The notes under the pieces were generated by a model that saw only the letters and a list, made by a program, of their open reading frames with translations, did no database searches and had not been told where the DNA came from. From Aequorivita sp. UBA3180 (GTDB taxonomy: Bacteria > Bacteroidota > Bacteroidia > Flavobacteriales > Flavobacteriaceae), in assembly GCA_002364215.1 (NCBI GenBank), contig DEXQ01000008.1:63468-127467 (forward strand): a stretch of DNA of 64,000 nt, in the 5' to 3' direction. The translations under genes were made by a program, and so were the position numbers. Shown here piece after piece: positions 48,289 through 57,246 of this stretch (positions are counted from its first letter, which is position 1; each line of letters starts with the position of its first letter).

Positions 48289-50003
48289 TAACTCACGTTT
48301 AGTTGTGCGGCAATAGCGTCAATTTTTTTCTGAAGTATTTCTTCAAAATTATTCTTTTCGGAAGTATTCACGCTAATGTAAAACTTTATTTTGGGTTCGG
48401 TGCCGCTGGGTCGTGCTGCAATTTTGCTGCCATCTTCGGTGTAATATATTAATACATTGCTTTTTGGCAGGGTTAGTGACAAAGTTTCCTGTTTTGTGAA
48501 ATCTGTGGTTTCACTTCTTAAAATATCGTCCATCCGAACCACTTTACTGTCAGCAATTTCTTTAAACGGATTTTCGCGAAGCGTTTTCATCATTGCCGAA
48601 ATTTCCTCGGCGCCCTGTTTTCCTTTTTTTGTGATTGAAATTAAATGCTCACGATAGTTGCCGTACGTATTATAAATTTCATTCAAATATTGAAACATAC
48701 TGCTGCCAGCGTATTTTTTCTGTGCGGCAATCTCGCAGGCCAGTAGGGTAGAGGTAACCGCGTCTTTATCGCGCACAAAATCGCCCACCAAATACCCGAA
48801 ACTTTCTTCGCCGCCACCAATAAATTCGAGCTCGGGAAAGTCATTTATCATTTTGGCAATCCACTTAAAACCCGTGAGCCCTTCCAAATATTTTACGTTG
48901 AAATGCTCCGCCACTTTTTCGACCATTGGCGTTGAAACGATTGTAGAAGCCACAAATTGATTGCCGTTCAGTTTGCCAGCTTTTTTCCAATGATCCAAAA
49001 GAAAGTGCGTCATTAAAACCATTGTTTGGTTTCCGTTCAGCAAAACCATTTCATTATTATTGTTTCTAACAGCAACTCCCAAACGGTCGCAATCTGGATC
49101 GGTGCCAATTACAATGTCTGCATTTTCTTTTTCGGCAAGCTCCAAAGCCATTTTTAAAGCGGCTGGTTCTTCTGGATTGGGCGATTTTACCGTTGGGAAA
49201 TCTCCGTTGGGCTCTGCTTGTTCTTCAACTATGGAAACATTTTTATAGCCAGCTTGTTCCAAAACCTTTGGAATCATTGTAATTGACGTACCGTGAAGGG
49301 AAGTAAAAACAATTTTTAAATTGTCTTTTGCTTCTTTTGAAGTATTAAAAGTTCCGTTTTCAATTGAAGCCATTGCGAAAGCTTTATCTACTTCGGTATC
49401 TATATATTGAATTAAATTCTCGTTTGCTTCAAATTTTATGTCTTCGTATTTAAGCGAATTTATTTCGGCAATAATTTCACCATCCTGCGGCGGCACCAAC
49501 TGTCCGCCATCTTCCCAATATACTTTATAGCCGTTGTATTCGGGTGGATTGTGCGATGCCGTTAAAACAATTCCGGCTTGGCAATCCAAATGTTTTACGG
49601 CAAAGGAAAGTTCTGGGGTGGGGCGCAATTCTGAAAAAAGACATACTTTTATTCCGTTTGCTGAAAATACATCGGCCACTACTTTTGCAAATTCCTGGCT
49701 GTTGTGGCGACAATCATAAGCGATTGCGACTTTAATTTCTTTATTGGGAAATTGCTTCTTTAAATAATTTGAGAGCCCCTGGGTATTTTTTCCCAAGGTG
49801 TATTTATTTATTCGGTTGTCGCCAAGGCCCATAATGCCTCGCATTCCACCGGTACCGAATTCTAGGTTTTTATAAAAACTATCTTCCAATCCCTCGGGAT
49901 CGTAAGCAATCATTTCTTTAATGTCGTGCTGGGTTTTTTTGTCGAAAAAGGGGGTGAGCCATTGGTTTACCCGGGCTAGAATTTTCGGATCTACGTAAAT
50001 CAT
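48288..50003 (-). CDS. Phospho-sugar mutase (phosphoglucomutase/phosphomannomutase)
   Basis: A 571-residue alpha-D-phosphohexomutase. Motifs: FGTGGMRGIMGLGDNRIN near 48 (seen as GTGGMRGIMG), catalytic-Ser loop LTASHNPPEYNGYKVYWEDG near 142 (Ser at TASHNP), metal loop IGTDPDCDRLGVAV near 298 and sugar loop GGGEESFGYLVGDFVRDKDA near 400; APARPSGTEPK-type C-terminal phosphate loop (AARPSGTEPKIKFYIS). Length and form match long bacterial phosphoglucomutases. It is placed beside an ABC exporter and a GT2 enzyme. Confidence 0.95.
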   Translation of the reverse strand: MIYVDPKILARVNQWLTPFFDKKTQHDIKEMIAYDPEGLEDSFYKNLEFGTGGMRGIMGLGDNRINKYTLGKNTQGLSNYLKKQFPNKEIKVAIAYDCRHNSQEFAKVVADVFSANGIKVCLFSELRPTPELSFAVKHLDCQAGIVLTASHNPPEYNGYKVYWEDGGQLVPPQDGEIIAEINSLKYEDIKFEANENLIQYIDTEVDKAFAMASIENGTFNTSKEAKDNLKIVFTSLHGTSITMIPKVLEQAGYKNVSIVEEQAEPNGDFPTVKSPNPEEPAALKMALELAEKENADIVIGTDPDCDRLGVAVRNNNNEMVLLNGNQTMVLMTHFLLDHWKKAGKLNGNQFVASTIVSTPMVEKVAEHFNVKYLEGLTGFKWIAKMINDFPELEFIGGGEESFGYLVGDFVRDKDAVTSTLLACEIAAQKKYAGSSMFQYLNEIYNTYGNYREHLISITKKGKQGAEEISAMMKTLRENPFKEIADSKVVRMDDILRSETTDFTKQETLSLTLPKSNVLIYYTEDGSKIAARPSGTEPKIKFYISVNTSEKNNFEEILQKKIDAIAAQLNVS

Positions 50004-50042
50004 TCGCTTAATTTAAAGTGCAAAAATAACGAATCTGAATGG

Positions 50043-50996
50043 TTAATCTTGGAAGTTTCGCTGTTCTTTAATGATGTAGTTTCGGGAATCCTTTTTACTT
50101 CGAAGGATCAATTCGCCCAAAAATCCGGCAAGAAAAAGCTGGGTACCCAAAATCATTGCAGTCAGCGCAATATAAAATTGTGGTCGCTCGGTGATAAGTC
50201 TTCCGAAGGGATTTAAGAACAGTTTGTCAATTCCCAAATACAGCGCCAAAAGGAAACCTATAATGAGCATTAATGCGCCCCAAGCCCCAAAGAGATGCAT
50301 AGGTCGCTTGCCAAATCTTGACAAAAACCAGATAGTAATTAAATCTAAAAAACCACGAATAAAGCGTTCTGCGCCAAATTTTGTGGTTCCATATTTTCTG
50401 GCTTGGTGCAGAACGGGCTTTTCGGTAATATTCCCAAAACCAGCGTTTTTCGCCAAAACGGGGATGTAACGGTGCATTTCGCCGGTTACCTCTATGGTTT
50501 TTACGACGTCCTTTTTATAGGCTTTTAATCCACAATTAAAGTCATGCAATTTTACACCCGAAGTTCTCCGGGCTGCATAATTGAACAATTTGGAAGGCAT
50601 GTTTTTGCTGAGCACTGAATCGTAACGTTTCTTTTTCCAACCGGAAACTAGATCGAAACCATCCTCGGTAATCATTTTGTACAGTTCTGGTATTTCTTCA
50701 GGATTGTCCTGCAAATCGGCATCCATCGTAATAATTACATCGCCTTTGGCCATTGCAAAACCTGCATGCAATGCTTGTGATTTTCCATAATTCTTCTGAA
50801 AACGGATTCCTTTTACTACTGGATTTTCTTCAGAGATTTTTTCAATAATCTTCCAGGAATCGTCCGTACTTCCGTCGTCAATAAAGATGAGCTCGTATAA
50901 AAAACCATTGGATTGCATAACTTCTGCAATCCAACGGTACAATTCATTTAGCGATTCTTCTTCGTTTAGAAGGGGTATGACAATGGAAATGTTCAT
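50043..50996 (-). CDS. Glycosyltransferase family 2, membrane-bound (ArnC/DPM-like)
   Basis: A 317-residue enzyme: GT2 domain (ISIVIPLLNEEESLNELYRW, EDGFDLVSGWKKKRYD and the DADLQDNPEE metal site with its DxD-type acids near 95). Two C-terminal membrane helices are near residues 230-255 and 265-295. This layout is that of polyprenyl-phosphate glycosyltransferases (ArnC, GtrB, dolichol-phosphate mannose synthase). The sugar is not predictable from the sequence. Four bases separate it from DUF4199. Confidence 0.93.
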   Translation of the reverse strand: MNISIVIPLLNEEESLNELYRWIAEVMQSNGFLYELIFIDDGSTDDSWKIIEKISEENPVVKGIRFQKNYGKSQALHAGFAMAKGDVIITMDADLQDNPEEIPELYKMITEDGFDLVSGWKKKRYDSVLSKNMPSKLFNYAARRTSGVKLHDFNCGLKAYKKDVVKTIEVTGEMHRYIPVLAKNAGFGNITEKPVLHQARKYGTTKFGAERFIRGFLDLITIWFLSRFGKRPMHLFGAWGALMLIIGFLLALYLGIDKLFLNPFGRLITERPQFYIALTAMILGTQLFLAGFLGELILRSKKDSRNYIIKEQRNFQD

Positions 50997-50999
50997 TAA

Positions 51000-51542
51000 T
51001 TAGTTTAACGGATTTGGATTTTTTGTTTTGAATATAAGTGCTACCAACAATCCTATAACACTCATAAACGCAAGACTGAAGACATAATTTTTCAGTTGTG
51101 TGCCAATTGCAAAGTTATCCTGTTCGGCCATTTTTGCCATTTGCTTGTCTATTTCAGCTTGTGGTGTGCCCAGTTTTTGTAAAAATTCCGCGGTCATTTC
51201 TAATGTTTTTTCTTGCAGAAATACAGCCAAATCTGGATCTATAATGTTGAAAATTAAAATCCCAACTACAGTACTGATCAATAGCCCGATTGCAACAGTA
51301 ATAAAATAAACTGTAAAGGCTTGTTTGAAATTCATTATTCCGCCCAATAATCCTTTTGCTTTGGCTACTGAAACAATTCCGAGGGCAATAATTAGTATAA
51401 AACTAATAATACCCACCCACCATTTTGTGAAAAGGTCTGGGTTTAAAACATACATTAGGGTGGTCATAAGTGCAAGTACTGCACCTAGAATAAGACCATA
51501 ATTAACTGCAGACTTTTTAATTGAAATTGGTTGCGTTTCCAT
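51000..51542 (-). CDS. DUF4199 membrane protein
   Basis: A 180-residue protein with four membrane helices (about 12-33, 43-65, 78-105 and 150-175). Typical DUF4199 start: IKKSAVNYGLILGAVLALMT, then KWWVGIISFILIIALGIVSV and GIMNFKQAFTVYFIT. I use ATG 51542 (METQPISIKK); a frame further upstream has no signal or motif. The function is unknown. Frequently found beside GT2 genes in flavobacteria. Confidence 0.88.
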   Translation of the reverse strand: METQPISIKKSAVNYGLILGAVLALMTTLMYVLNPDLFTKWWVGIISFILIIALGIVSVAKAKGLLGGIMNFKQAFTVYFITVAIGLLISTVVGILIFNIIDPDLAVFLQEKTLEMTAEFLQKLGTPQAEIDKQMAKMAEQDNFAIGTQLKNYVFSLAFMSVIGLLVALIFKTKNPNPLN

Positions 51543-51643
51543 TTTTAAGTTGTTTTTTAAGTTCGGTTGGTTAGTAAACAAAGATAGCAAAACGTTACAT
51601 TTGCAGGCGATTTAGTAACGAATTAAAAAAGTGAATAATTTTG

Positions 51644-51673
51644 TTGCTAGTTTCCAATTAATACTTAAATTTG
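51644..51673 (+). promoter_or_regulatory. Promoter of the L31 gene
   Basis: -7 box TAAATTTG at 51666-51673, with TTG at 51644-51646 (19 bases apart) or TTTG at 51640-51643 (22 apart) as -33. Confidence 0.65.
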
Positions 51674-51728
51674 CAAACTCAATTCCGAAAGGTCGGAAGA
51701 GCGCATTTTAAATTATAATATTACAGAG

Positions 51729-52010
51729 ATGAAAAAAGGTATCCACCCAGAAAATTATAGAATAGTTGCTTTTAAGGATATGAGTAACGAAGACGTTTTC
51801 CTTACTAAATCAACTGCAGATACAAAGGAAACTATCGAAGTTGATGGTGTTGAGTATCCTTTGGTAAAGATGGAGATTTCACGTTCTTCACACCCTTTTT
51901 ATACTGGTAAAGCAAAACTTATTGATACTGCAGGACGTATTGACAAATTTAAAAACAAATACGACAAGTTTAAAAAACCTGCAGCAAAAGAAGCTAAAAC
52001 AGAAGAGTAG
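51729..52010 (+). CDS. rpmE2: 50S ribosomal protein L31, type B
   Basis: A 93-residue L31: MKKGIHPENYRIVAFKDMSN at the start (type B has HP-x-Y rather than the zinc-binding Cys), VEISRSSHPFYTGKAKLIDT-like middle (MEISRSSHPFYTGKAKL) and GRIDKFKNKYDKF end. It has no cysteine, so it is the C- (zinc-independent) form. A Lys/Ala/Glu tail follows. A terminator at 52037 ends the gene. Confidence 0.96.
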   Translation: MKKGIHPENYRIVAFKDMSNEDVFLTKSTADTKETIEVDGVEYPLVKMEISRSSHPFYTGKAKLIDTAGRIDKFKNKYDKFKKPAAKEAKTEE

Positions 52011-52036
52011 TCTTCACTTTTTACTAAAAAAATATA

Positions 52037-52062
52037 AGCCTTCGAGAAATCGGGGGCTTTTT
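52037..52062 (+). terminator. Terminator behind the L31 gene
   Basis: Stem AGCCTTCGA / TCGGGGGCT (two G-T pairs), loop GAAA, then TTTTG. Confidence 0.85.
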
Positions 52063-52132
52063 GATTTTAGATTGCTGATTAACGATTGGTGATTGCTGAA
52101 TTTTGAGTAATATTGGATTATGAAATCGAAAA

Positions 52133-52158
52133 TGTCACCCTGAGCGCAGTCGAAGGGT
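52133..52158. repeat. Palindromic element type B, intergenic copy
   Basis: TGTC, then arms ACCCT/AGGGT around the core GAGCGCAGTCGA; partner of the in-frame copy at 11577-11602. It is followed at 52162 by a GAAACTTGAAACC repeat fragment and then the ATG of the GlmU-like gene. Confidence 0.85.
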
Positions 52159-52179
52159 TAAACTGAAACTTGAAACCAA

Positions 52180-53355
52180 ATGAACTATATCCTCTTTGAC
52201 GGCAACGTCCGCAACCAGCTTTTGCCTTTCACCTTTACCCGTCCGGTGGCGGATATTCGCGTAGGTATTTTAACCATTCGTGAAAAATGGGAACATCTTT
52301 TGGGTTTTACCACCACGACGGTAACAGAAGATTATCTTTCGGAAAAGTATCCGTTCGTGGAGCTCGAGAAGAATATTTTCATAAATGCGTCTTTTCTGCC
52401 TTCGGAAAATTTGGTGAACATCATTAAAGGTTTGGAGGAAAATAAGGCTGTATTCTTTGATGATGAACCGATTGCTTTTTTCACAACAGAAGGGCAGGAA
52501 GTAGATTTTGAAACCTTTGATATAATTCAATATGCCCACGATGATGTTTTAAGAATTGAGAACACTTGGGATATTTTTTCAAAAAATGGCGAAGCGATAA
52601 AACGCGATTTTTCAATGCTTACCAAAGGTCGTAAATCGCAATCCATTCCCGAAGCCGTTTGGGCGAGCAATCCCGAAAACATTTTTATTGAAGAAGGTGC
52701 AAAATTGCCACTTTGTTCCTTAAACGCTTCCGAAGGACCAATATATATTGGCAAGGATGCTGAAATTATGGAAGCGTGTTCCGTTCGCGGTCCGTTTGCG
52801 CTTTGCGAACATTCAACATTAAAAATGGGAGCCAAAATTTACAGCAATACCACTATTGGTCCGCATAGCAAAGTTGGAGGAGAAGTGAATAATTGCGTAA
52901 TTTTTGGGTATTCAAATAAAGGGCACGACGGTTTTTTAGGGAATTCCGTTTTGGGCGAATGGTGCAATTTGGGCGCAGATACCAACAATAGTAACTTAAA
53001 AAACAACTATGCCGAAGTGCGCCTTTGGAATTACGAAACTGAAGGTTTTGCACGCACCGGTCTGCAATTCTGCGGATTGATGATGGGCGATCACAGTAAA
53101 TGTGGCATCAACACTATGTTTAATACAGGAACGGTTGTGGGCGTGAGCACCAATATATTCGGAAGCGGTTTTCCCCGAAACTTTGTCCCAAGCTTTAGTT
53201 GGGGCGGAAGTGGCGGTTTTACAACCTATAAAACCGACAAGGCCTTTGAAGTTGCAAAAGTGGTTATGAACCGAAGAAATATCGAGTTTTCAGAGATGGA
53301 CGCCAAGATTTTGGAACATGTTTTTGAGGAAACTTCAAAGTGGCGAAAAGCTTAA
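52180..53355 (+). CDS. GlmU-like sugar-nucleotidyltransferase family protein
   Basis: A 391-residue protein: N-terminal region starting ILFDGNVRNQLLPFTFTRPV, DIRVGILTIREKWEHL (nucleotidyltransferase-like, but it lacks the usual GGxGTR loop), and a C-terminal left-handed beta-helix with the hexapeptide pattern (GPIYIGKDAEIMEACSVRGP, KIYSNTTIGPHSKVGGEVNN, GEWCNLGADTNNSNLKNNYA). It belongs to the 'putative sugar nucleotidyltransferase GlmU family' of Bacteroidota; the activity is unproven. The ATG at 52180 follows closely on the repeat. Stop shares TTAA with the next gene. Confidence 0.9.
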   Translation: MNYILFDGNVRNQLLPFTFTRPVADIRVGILTIREKWEHLLGFTTTTVTEDYLSEKYPFVELEKNIFINASFLPSENLVNIIKGLEENKAVFFDDEPIAFFTTEGQEVDFETFDIIQYAHDDVLRIENTWDIFSKNGEAIKRDFSMLTKGRKSQSIPEAVWASNPENIFIEEGAKLPLCSLNASEGPIYIGKDAEIMEACSVRGPFALCEHSTLKMGAKIYSNTTIGPHSKVGGEVNNCVIFGYSNKGHDGFLGNSVLGEWCNLGADTNNSNLKNNYAEVRLWNYETEGFARTGLQFCGLMMGDHSKCGINTMFNTGTVVGVSTNIFGSGFPRNFVPSFSWGGSGGFTTYKTDKAFEVAKVVMNRRNIEFSEMDAKILEHVFEETSKWRKA

Positions 53356-53633
53356 TAAAAAAATAAAAGGTAGATTAGGACTCCAACAATTACTATCATA
53401 ACGCTTCCAAAAACTAGGGTTAGCCGTTTTTGTCGCTCTATTTCATTTTGACGCAGTTTTTGTTTGAATGCTTCAAACTGCTCGGGCGACATTTTTTTAT
53501 GGTCTATGATTTTTCCGTAGCTACTATTGGAAGGGGTAATGTCCTTTTCGAAATATTTATCACGTTTTACAAGTTGCTTTGCATTGTTGCGAAGCGTTTG
53601 TGCCATTGCCAGAGCAGAACCTCCAAATCCCAT
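53352..53633 (-). CDS. Small membrane protein of unknown function
   Basis: A 93-residue protein: a Gly/Ala-rich N-terminus (MGFGGSALAMAQTLRNNAKQ), a polar middle (KKMSPEQFEAFKQKLRQNE) and one C-terminal membrane helix at about residues 73-92 (LTLVFGSVMIVIVGVLIYLL). Conserved in flavobacteria by appearance, but I cannot name a family. It overlaps the GlmU-like gene by the shared TTAA stop. Confidence 0.7.
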   Translation of the reverse strand: MGFGGSALAMAQTLRNNAKQLVKRDKYFEKDITPSNSSYGKIIDHKKMSPEQFEAFKQKLRQNEIERQKRLTLVFGSVMIVIVGVLIYLLFFY

Positions 53634-53671
53634 AGTTTACTTTTATGAAGTTTAAAAAAGTAAGTTACAAA

Positions 53672-55312
53672 TTATTTTGTTTTTTTGACATGCTTCAAAA
53701 CCAAAAAATTCTGTGGATTTATGCCGAGGCCCGAAACATTTTTATTTACAAACCGCACGGCCATATCATAAAACAAAGGTACAACGGGCGCTTCTTCGAC
53801 AATAATGGAATCCATTTTGGTGTAATTCAATTTTCGTTCTTCAATATTTGAAATCTTCAGTGACTTTTCATAAATACTATCAAAAGTCTGATTTTTAAAG
53901 TGCATATAGTTTGGCCCATCGGGAGCAAAGTTGGGACTGTAAAAAAGCGAAAGATAATTTTCGGCATCGGGATAATCGGCAATCCAACTGGCGCGAAAAA
54001 TATCGAGCTCACCGCTGCTTTTCATCTGTCGAAGTGTGGAAGGAGGCATTACATCTATAGTCACGGCAATTCCAAGTTTTTCAAGTTCGCGTTGCACATA
54101 TTCGCATAAATCCAAATACTGACTGTTGGTACCGATTGTAATTTCAGGTTTAGAATCACCAGTTTCCTTTTTGTACTGTTCAATCAATTCTTTTGCTTTT
54201 TCCGGCTGATAGGTATAACCGTCAATTTCAGCATAACCGGGCAAACCTTTGGGAATAAAACCGTGAATGGCGGGAATGCCCATTCCGTTGCGTAAATATG
54301 TTACCATTTTTTGGCGATCGAAACCGTAATTAATTGCCTGTCGCAATGTTTTGCTTTGTATTTCTGGGGTGTTTGTTCCCAGGAAATAACCCAGATATTC
54401 CGTGTTTAAATAGGGCCCTGTAACCATATAAGACAAATCTTCGTACTTGGGTTGAAGTTCTCCGCGGGTAGTCAATAATTCATCTTTGTAACTACCATCC
54501 AAACCTGAAATAAAATCTAGTTTCCCCTGTGCGAATTGCAAAAACTCACTTTGCTTATCGGGCAAAAAAGTAATTGAAACGGCCTCCAAGTATGGAAGTC
54601 TTTCTCCGTTCTCATCTCTTTCGAAGTAAAGCGGGTTTTTTCGGAATACGAGCTTTACGTTTTCTTCCCACATTTTAAACTGAAAAGGTCCCGTGCCTAC
54701 CGGGTTTCTTCGGAATTCATTGCCATAATATTCCACCGCTTCCTTCGGAACCACGGAACAATACCGCATGGTAAGCAATCCCAAAAATGCAGGAAAGGGC
54801 TGTTTTAGTTGAATTATAAAAGTGCTGTCATTTTCGGCCCAATATTTTTGAACATAATTCATCACCCAGCTTCCCGAAGAGGCAACCTTTTCATCGGTCA
54901 AACGGTCAAAACTGTAAACAAAATCCTGTGCCACAACTTTTCTCGTGTATCGAGGTGGCCCCGCGGAATCCATTTTTGCAAAAGCAATATTTTGATGAAA
55001 ATAAACATCATTCCGCAGGGTAAATGTATAGATGTAAGTTGAATCATTAATAACCCAGCTTTTCGCAATATCAGGTTCAATATTTAAGGAATCATCCAGT
55101 TGCACCAAACCATTATAAAGTTGGTTATCCGGCCAGATAGCTTGCGGATTTCTTGCAAAAGCAGGATCGAGCGTAGGGATGTTTCCGTGTTCGTTGTAGC
55201 GGAAGACGAGATGGTCATTTTCGGTTTCTTCATTATTTCCACAGGAAATTAAAAAGAAGAGCACGCAATATTTTGAAATTCTTAAAATTTGATTTTTCAA
55301 CGGCGCTATCAT
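53672..55312 (-). CDS. Peptide-type ABC transporter substrate-binding lipoprotein
   Basis: A 546-residue extracytoplasmic solute-binding protein of family 5 (oligopeptide/dipeptide/nickel type). Signal peptide with lipobox FFLISC (Cys at about 24); mature part NIPTLDPAFARNPQAIWPDN, NGLVQLDDSLNIEPDIAKSW, FTLRNDVYFHQN and the typical RRNPVGTGPFQFKMWEENVK-like segment (RNPVGTGPFQFKMW near 230). No permease or ATPase genes adjoin, so it may work with a transporter elsewhere or have another role. Confidence 0.92.
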   Translation of the reverse strand: MIAPLKNQILRISKYCVLFFLISCGNNEETENDHLVFRYNEHGNIPTLDPAFARNPQAIWPDNQLYNGLVQLDDSLNIEPDIAKSWVINDSTYIYTFTLRNDVYFHQNIAFAKMDSAGPPRYTRKVVAQDFVYSFDRLTDEKVASSGSWVMNYVQKYWAENDSTFIIQLKQPFPAFLGLLTMRYCSVVPKEAVEYYGNEFRRNPVGTGPFQFKMWEENVKLVFRKNPLYFERDENGERLPYLEAVSITFLPDKQSEFLQFAQGKLDFISGLDGSYKDELLTTRGELQPKYEDLSYMVTGPYLNTEYLGYFLGTNTPEIQSKTLRQAINYGFDRQKMVTYLRNGMGIPAIHGFIPKGLPGYAEIDGYTYQPEKAKELIEQYKKETGDSKPEITIGTNSQYLDLCEYVQRELEKLGIAVTIDVMPPSTLRQMKSSGELDIFRASWIADYPDAENYLSLFYSPNFAPDGPNYMHFKNQTFDSIYEKSLKISNIEERKLNYTKMDSIIVEEAPVVPLFYDMAVRFVNKNVSGLGINPQNFLVLKHVKKTK

Positions 55313-55339
55313 GTTTTTTCGGGAACCGATTTAAGTTTG

Positions 55340-55347
55340 TATTTTTG
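55340..55347 (+). promoter_or_regulatory. -7 box TATTTTTG of mtaB
   Basis: Matches TAnnTTTG and ends where an alternative GTG start would begin, which argues that translation starts at 55374. Confidence 0.6.
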
Positions 55348-55373
55348 TGCCCTCATTTGCCAAAAATACAATA

Positions 55374-56705
55374 ATGAACGCATCAAAAAAAGTCGCTTTT
55401 TATACATTGGGCTGTAAACTCAACTTCAGCGAAACTTCTACAATTGCAAGAAGTTTTGAGGGGGAGGGATTTGACCGTGTTGATTTTTCTGAAAAAGCTG
55501 ATATTTATGTAATAAATACGTGCAGCGTCACAGAAAATGCCGATAAGCGCTTTAAAACAATTGTAAAGCAAGCACAGAAGGCCAATCCCAAAGCTTTTGT
55601 TGCCGCTGTAGGTTGTTATGCACAATTAAAACCACAGGAATTGGCAGATGTAGATGGGGTTGATTTGGTATTGGGCGCTACCGAAAAATTTAAGATTACC
55701 GATTACTTAAATGATCTTTCCAAAAACGATTTTGGCGAAGTACATTCCTGTGAAATTGAGGATGCCGATTTTTACGTTGGTTCGTATTCCATTGGCGATA
55801 GAACCCGTGCGTTCTTAAAGGTGCAGGATGGCTGTGATTATAAATGTACCTATTGCACCATTCCATTGGCGCGCGGTATTTCACGAAGTGATACTTTGGA
55901 AAATGTTTTACAGAACGCTGGGGATATTTCGGCACAGGGAATTAAGGAAATTGTTTTAACTGGCGTAAACATTGGGGATTACGGAAAAGGAGAGTTTGGC
56001 AACAAAAAGCACGAGCATACTTTTCTGGAATTGGTAAAAGCTTTAGATGAAGTGCAGGGCATTGAAAGGCTTCGTATATCTTCAATTGAACCTAATCTTT
56101 TGAAAAATGAAACCATAGATTTTGTTTCAAAATCGCGCACTTTTGTGCCGCATTTTCACATTCCATTACAAAGTGGAAGCAATGAAATTTTAAAATTGAT
56201 GCGGCGTCGTTATATGCGTGAACTTTATGTGGAAAGAGTTGCGAAAATTCGTGAAGTAATGCCACACGCCTGTATTGGAGTTGATGTTATCGTTGGTTTT
56301 CCGGGCGAAACGGATGATCGTTTTTTGGAAACCTATCATTTTTTAAACGAATTGGATATTTCATATTTGCACGTTTTCACCTATTCCGAAAGGGACAACA
56401 CGCCTGCGGCTGAAATGGAGGGTGTTGTGCCGATGAAGGTGCGAAACAAGCGCAGTAAAATGTTGCGCGGTCTTTCGGCGAAAAAGCGAAGGGCTTTTTA
56501 TGAAAGTCAGCTTGGCACAACCCGAACAGTTCTTTTTGAGGGCGAAAACAAGGAAGGCTATATTCACGGTTTTACAGAAAATTACGTAAAGGTAAAAGCC
56601 CCGTGGAATCCGGAATTGGTAAATACCTTACAGCAAATTAAACTTACTGAAATTGATGAGGATGGATTGGTGCGGTTTGAGGTAGCTGAAACCGTTTTGG
56701 CTTAA
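55374..56705 (+). CDS. mtaB: tRNA t6A37 methylthiotransferase MtaB
   Basis: A 443-residue radical-SAM methylthiotransferase that converts t6A37 to ms2t6A37 in tRNAs reading ANN codons. The N-terminal UPF0004 domain has CKLNFSET near 14 and NTCSVTENADKRF near 47; the radical-SAM cluster is CDYKCTYCTIP near 155-165. A C-terminal TRAM domain covers about 375-440 (RTVLFEGENKEGYIHGFTEN). I start at ATG 55374 because the promoter box overlaps the upstream GTG. The stop shares TTAA with the convergent GNAT gene. Confidence 0.94.
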   Translation: MNASKKVAFYTLGCKLNFSETSTIARSFEGEGFDRVDFSEKADIYVINTCSVTENADKRFKTIVKQAQKANPKAFVAAVGCYAQLKPQELADVDGVDLVLGATEKFKITDYLNDLSKNDFGEVHSCEIEDADFYVGSYSIGDRTRAFLKVQDGCDYKCTYCTIPLARGISRSDTLENVLQNAGDISAQGIKEIVLTGVNIGDYGKGEFGNKKHEHTFLELVKALDEVQGIERLRISSIEPNLLKNETIDFVSKSRTFVPHFHIPLQSGSNEILKLMRRRYMRELYVERVAKIREVMPHACIGVDVIVGFPGETDDRFLETYHFLNELDISYLHVFTYSERDNTPAAEMEGVVPMKVRNKRSKMLRGLSAKKRRAFYESQLGTTRTVLFEGENKEGYIHGFTENYVKVKAPWNPELVNTLQQIKLTEIDEDGLVRFEVAETVLA

Positions 56706-57001
56706 ATATTAATTCCCACTGGCAATAAATCTTTATACTTTCTGCGGTTTTTTCGCATAAATCCTGCAATTTCAGGGCTGGTGGGCACCAAGCTTATGCC
56801 ACGGTTTTTTACTTCTTCAAAAACGGCTTTTATAAATATCTCCCTAAAACCTTGTTCTTCGAGATCTTCGGGCATTTCATATTTGGTGAGAAAAATTTTT
56901 CGGTCCTGCAAAGCATATTCTATGCGGGCCATATTGTCGCCAATTTCGAGTTCGAACTGTCTCAAAAATTCGTTGTCGGTAATTTCTACATCTTCAATCA
57001 T
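56702..57001 (-). CDS. Short GNAT-like acetyltransferase (Acetyltransf_CG type)
   Basis: A 99-residue protein of the YidJ/Acetyltransf_CG family: FELEIGDNMARIEYALQDRK at the start, ILTKYEMPEDLEEQGFREIF-like core (LTKYEMPEDLEEQGFREIFI), then VFEEVKNRGISLVPTSPEIA and the Lys/Arg-rich end FMRKNRRKYKDLL. These are shortened GNATs that keep the acetyl-CoA-binding half; the substrate is unknown. Start ATG 57001. Confidence 0.86.
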   Translation of the reverse strand: MIEDVEITDNEFLRQFELEIGDNMARIEYALQDRKIFLTKYEMPEDLEEQGFREIFIKAVFEEVKNRGISLVPTSPEIAGFMRKNRRKYKDLLPVGINI

Positions 57002-57157
57002 TGGGAGTTATTTTAATTTGAAAAAGGGTATTTAGAATGCAGTGATATGGAATGTTTATTTTAAGATACGGAATATGGTAACTTAAAGTGTTATTATATA
57101 CGCTACTTTTTGATGTTTGGTTTGTGTTCAAAGCAAATTATGACTGAAGTTATTCAG

Positions 57158-57206
57158 TTGTAAAGAAACAGTTTTATAATTCTATCTTTGTATCCGTAAA
57201 TTTACG
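57158..57206 (+). promoter_or_regulatory. Promoter with palindrome before the alpha/beta hydrolase gene
   Basis: -7 box TATCTTTG at 57183-57190 with TTG at 57158-57160 (22 bases apart), then the perfect palindrome CGTAAATTTACG at 57195-57206, close to the expected transcript start; it may be an operator. Confidence 0.5.
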
Positions 57207-57246
57207 AATAATCTTTGGGCTTTGCCATTTTCTTCACAAAAGACTT

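Noticed and set aside
51543..51590. Longer N-terminus for the DUF4199 protein
   Set aside because: No conserved sequence before METQPISIKK; ATG 51542 fits the family.
55347..55373. GTG start for mtaB
   Set aside because: It overlaps the -7 box, so it would precede the transcript start.
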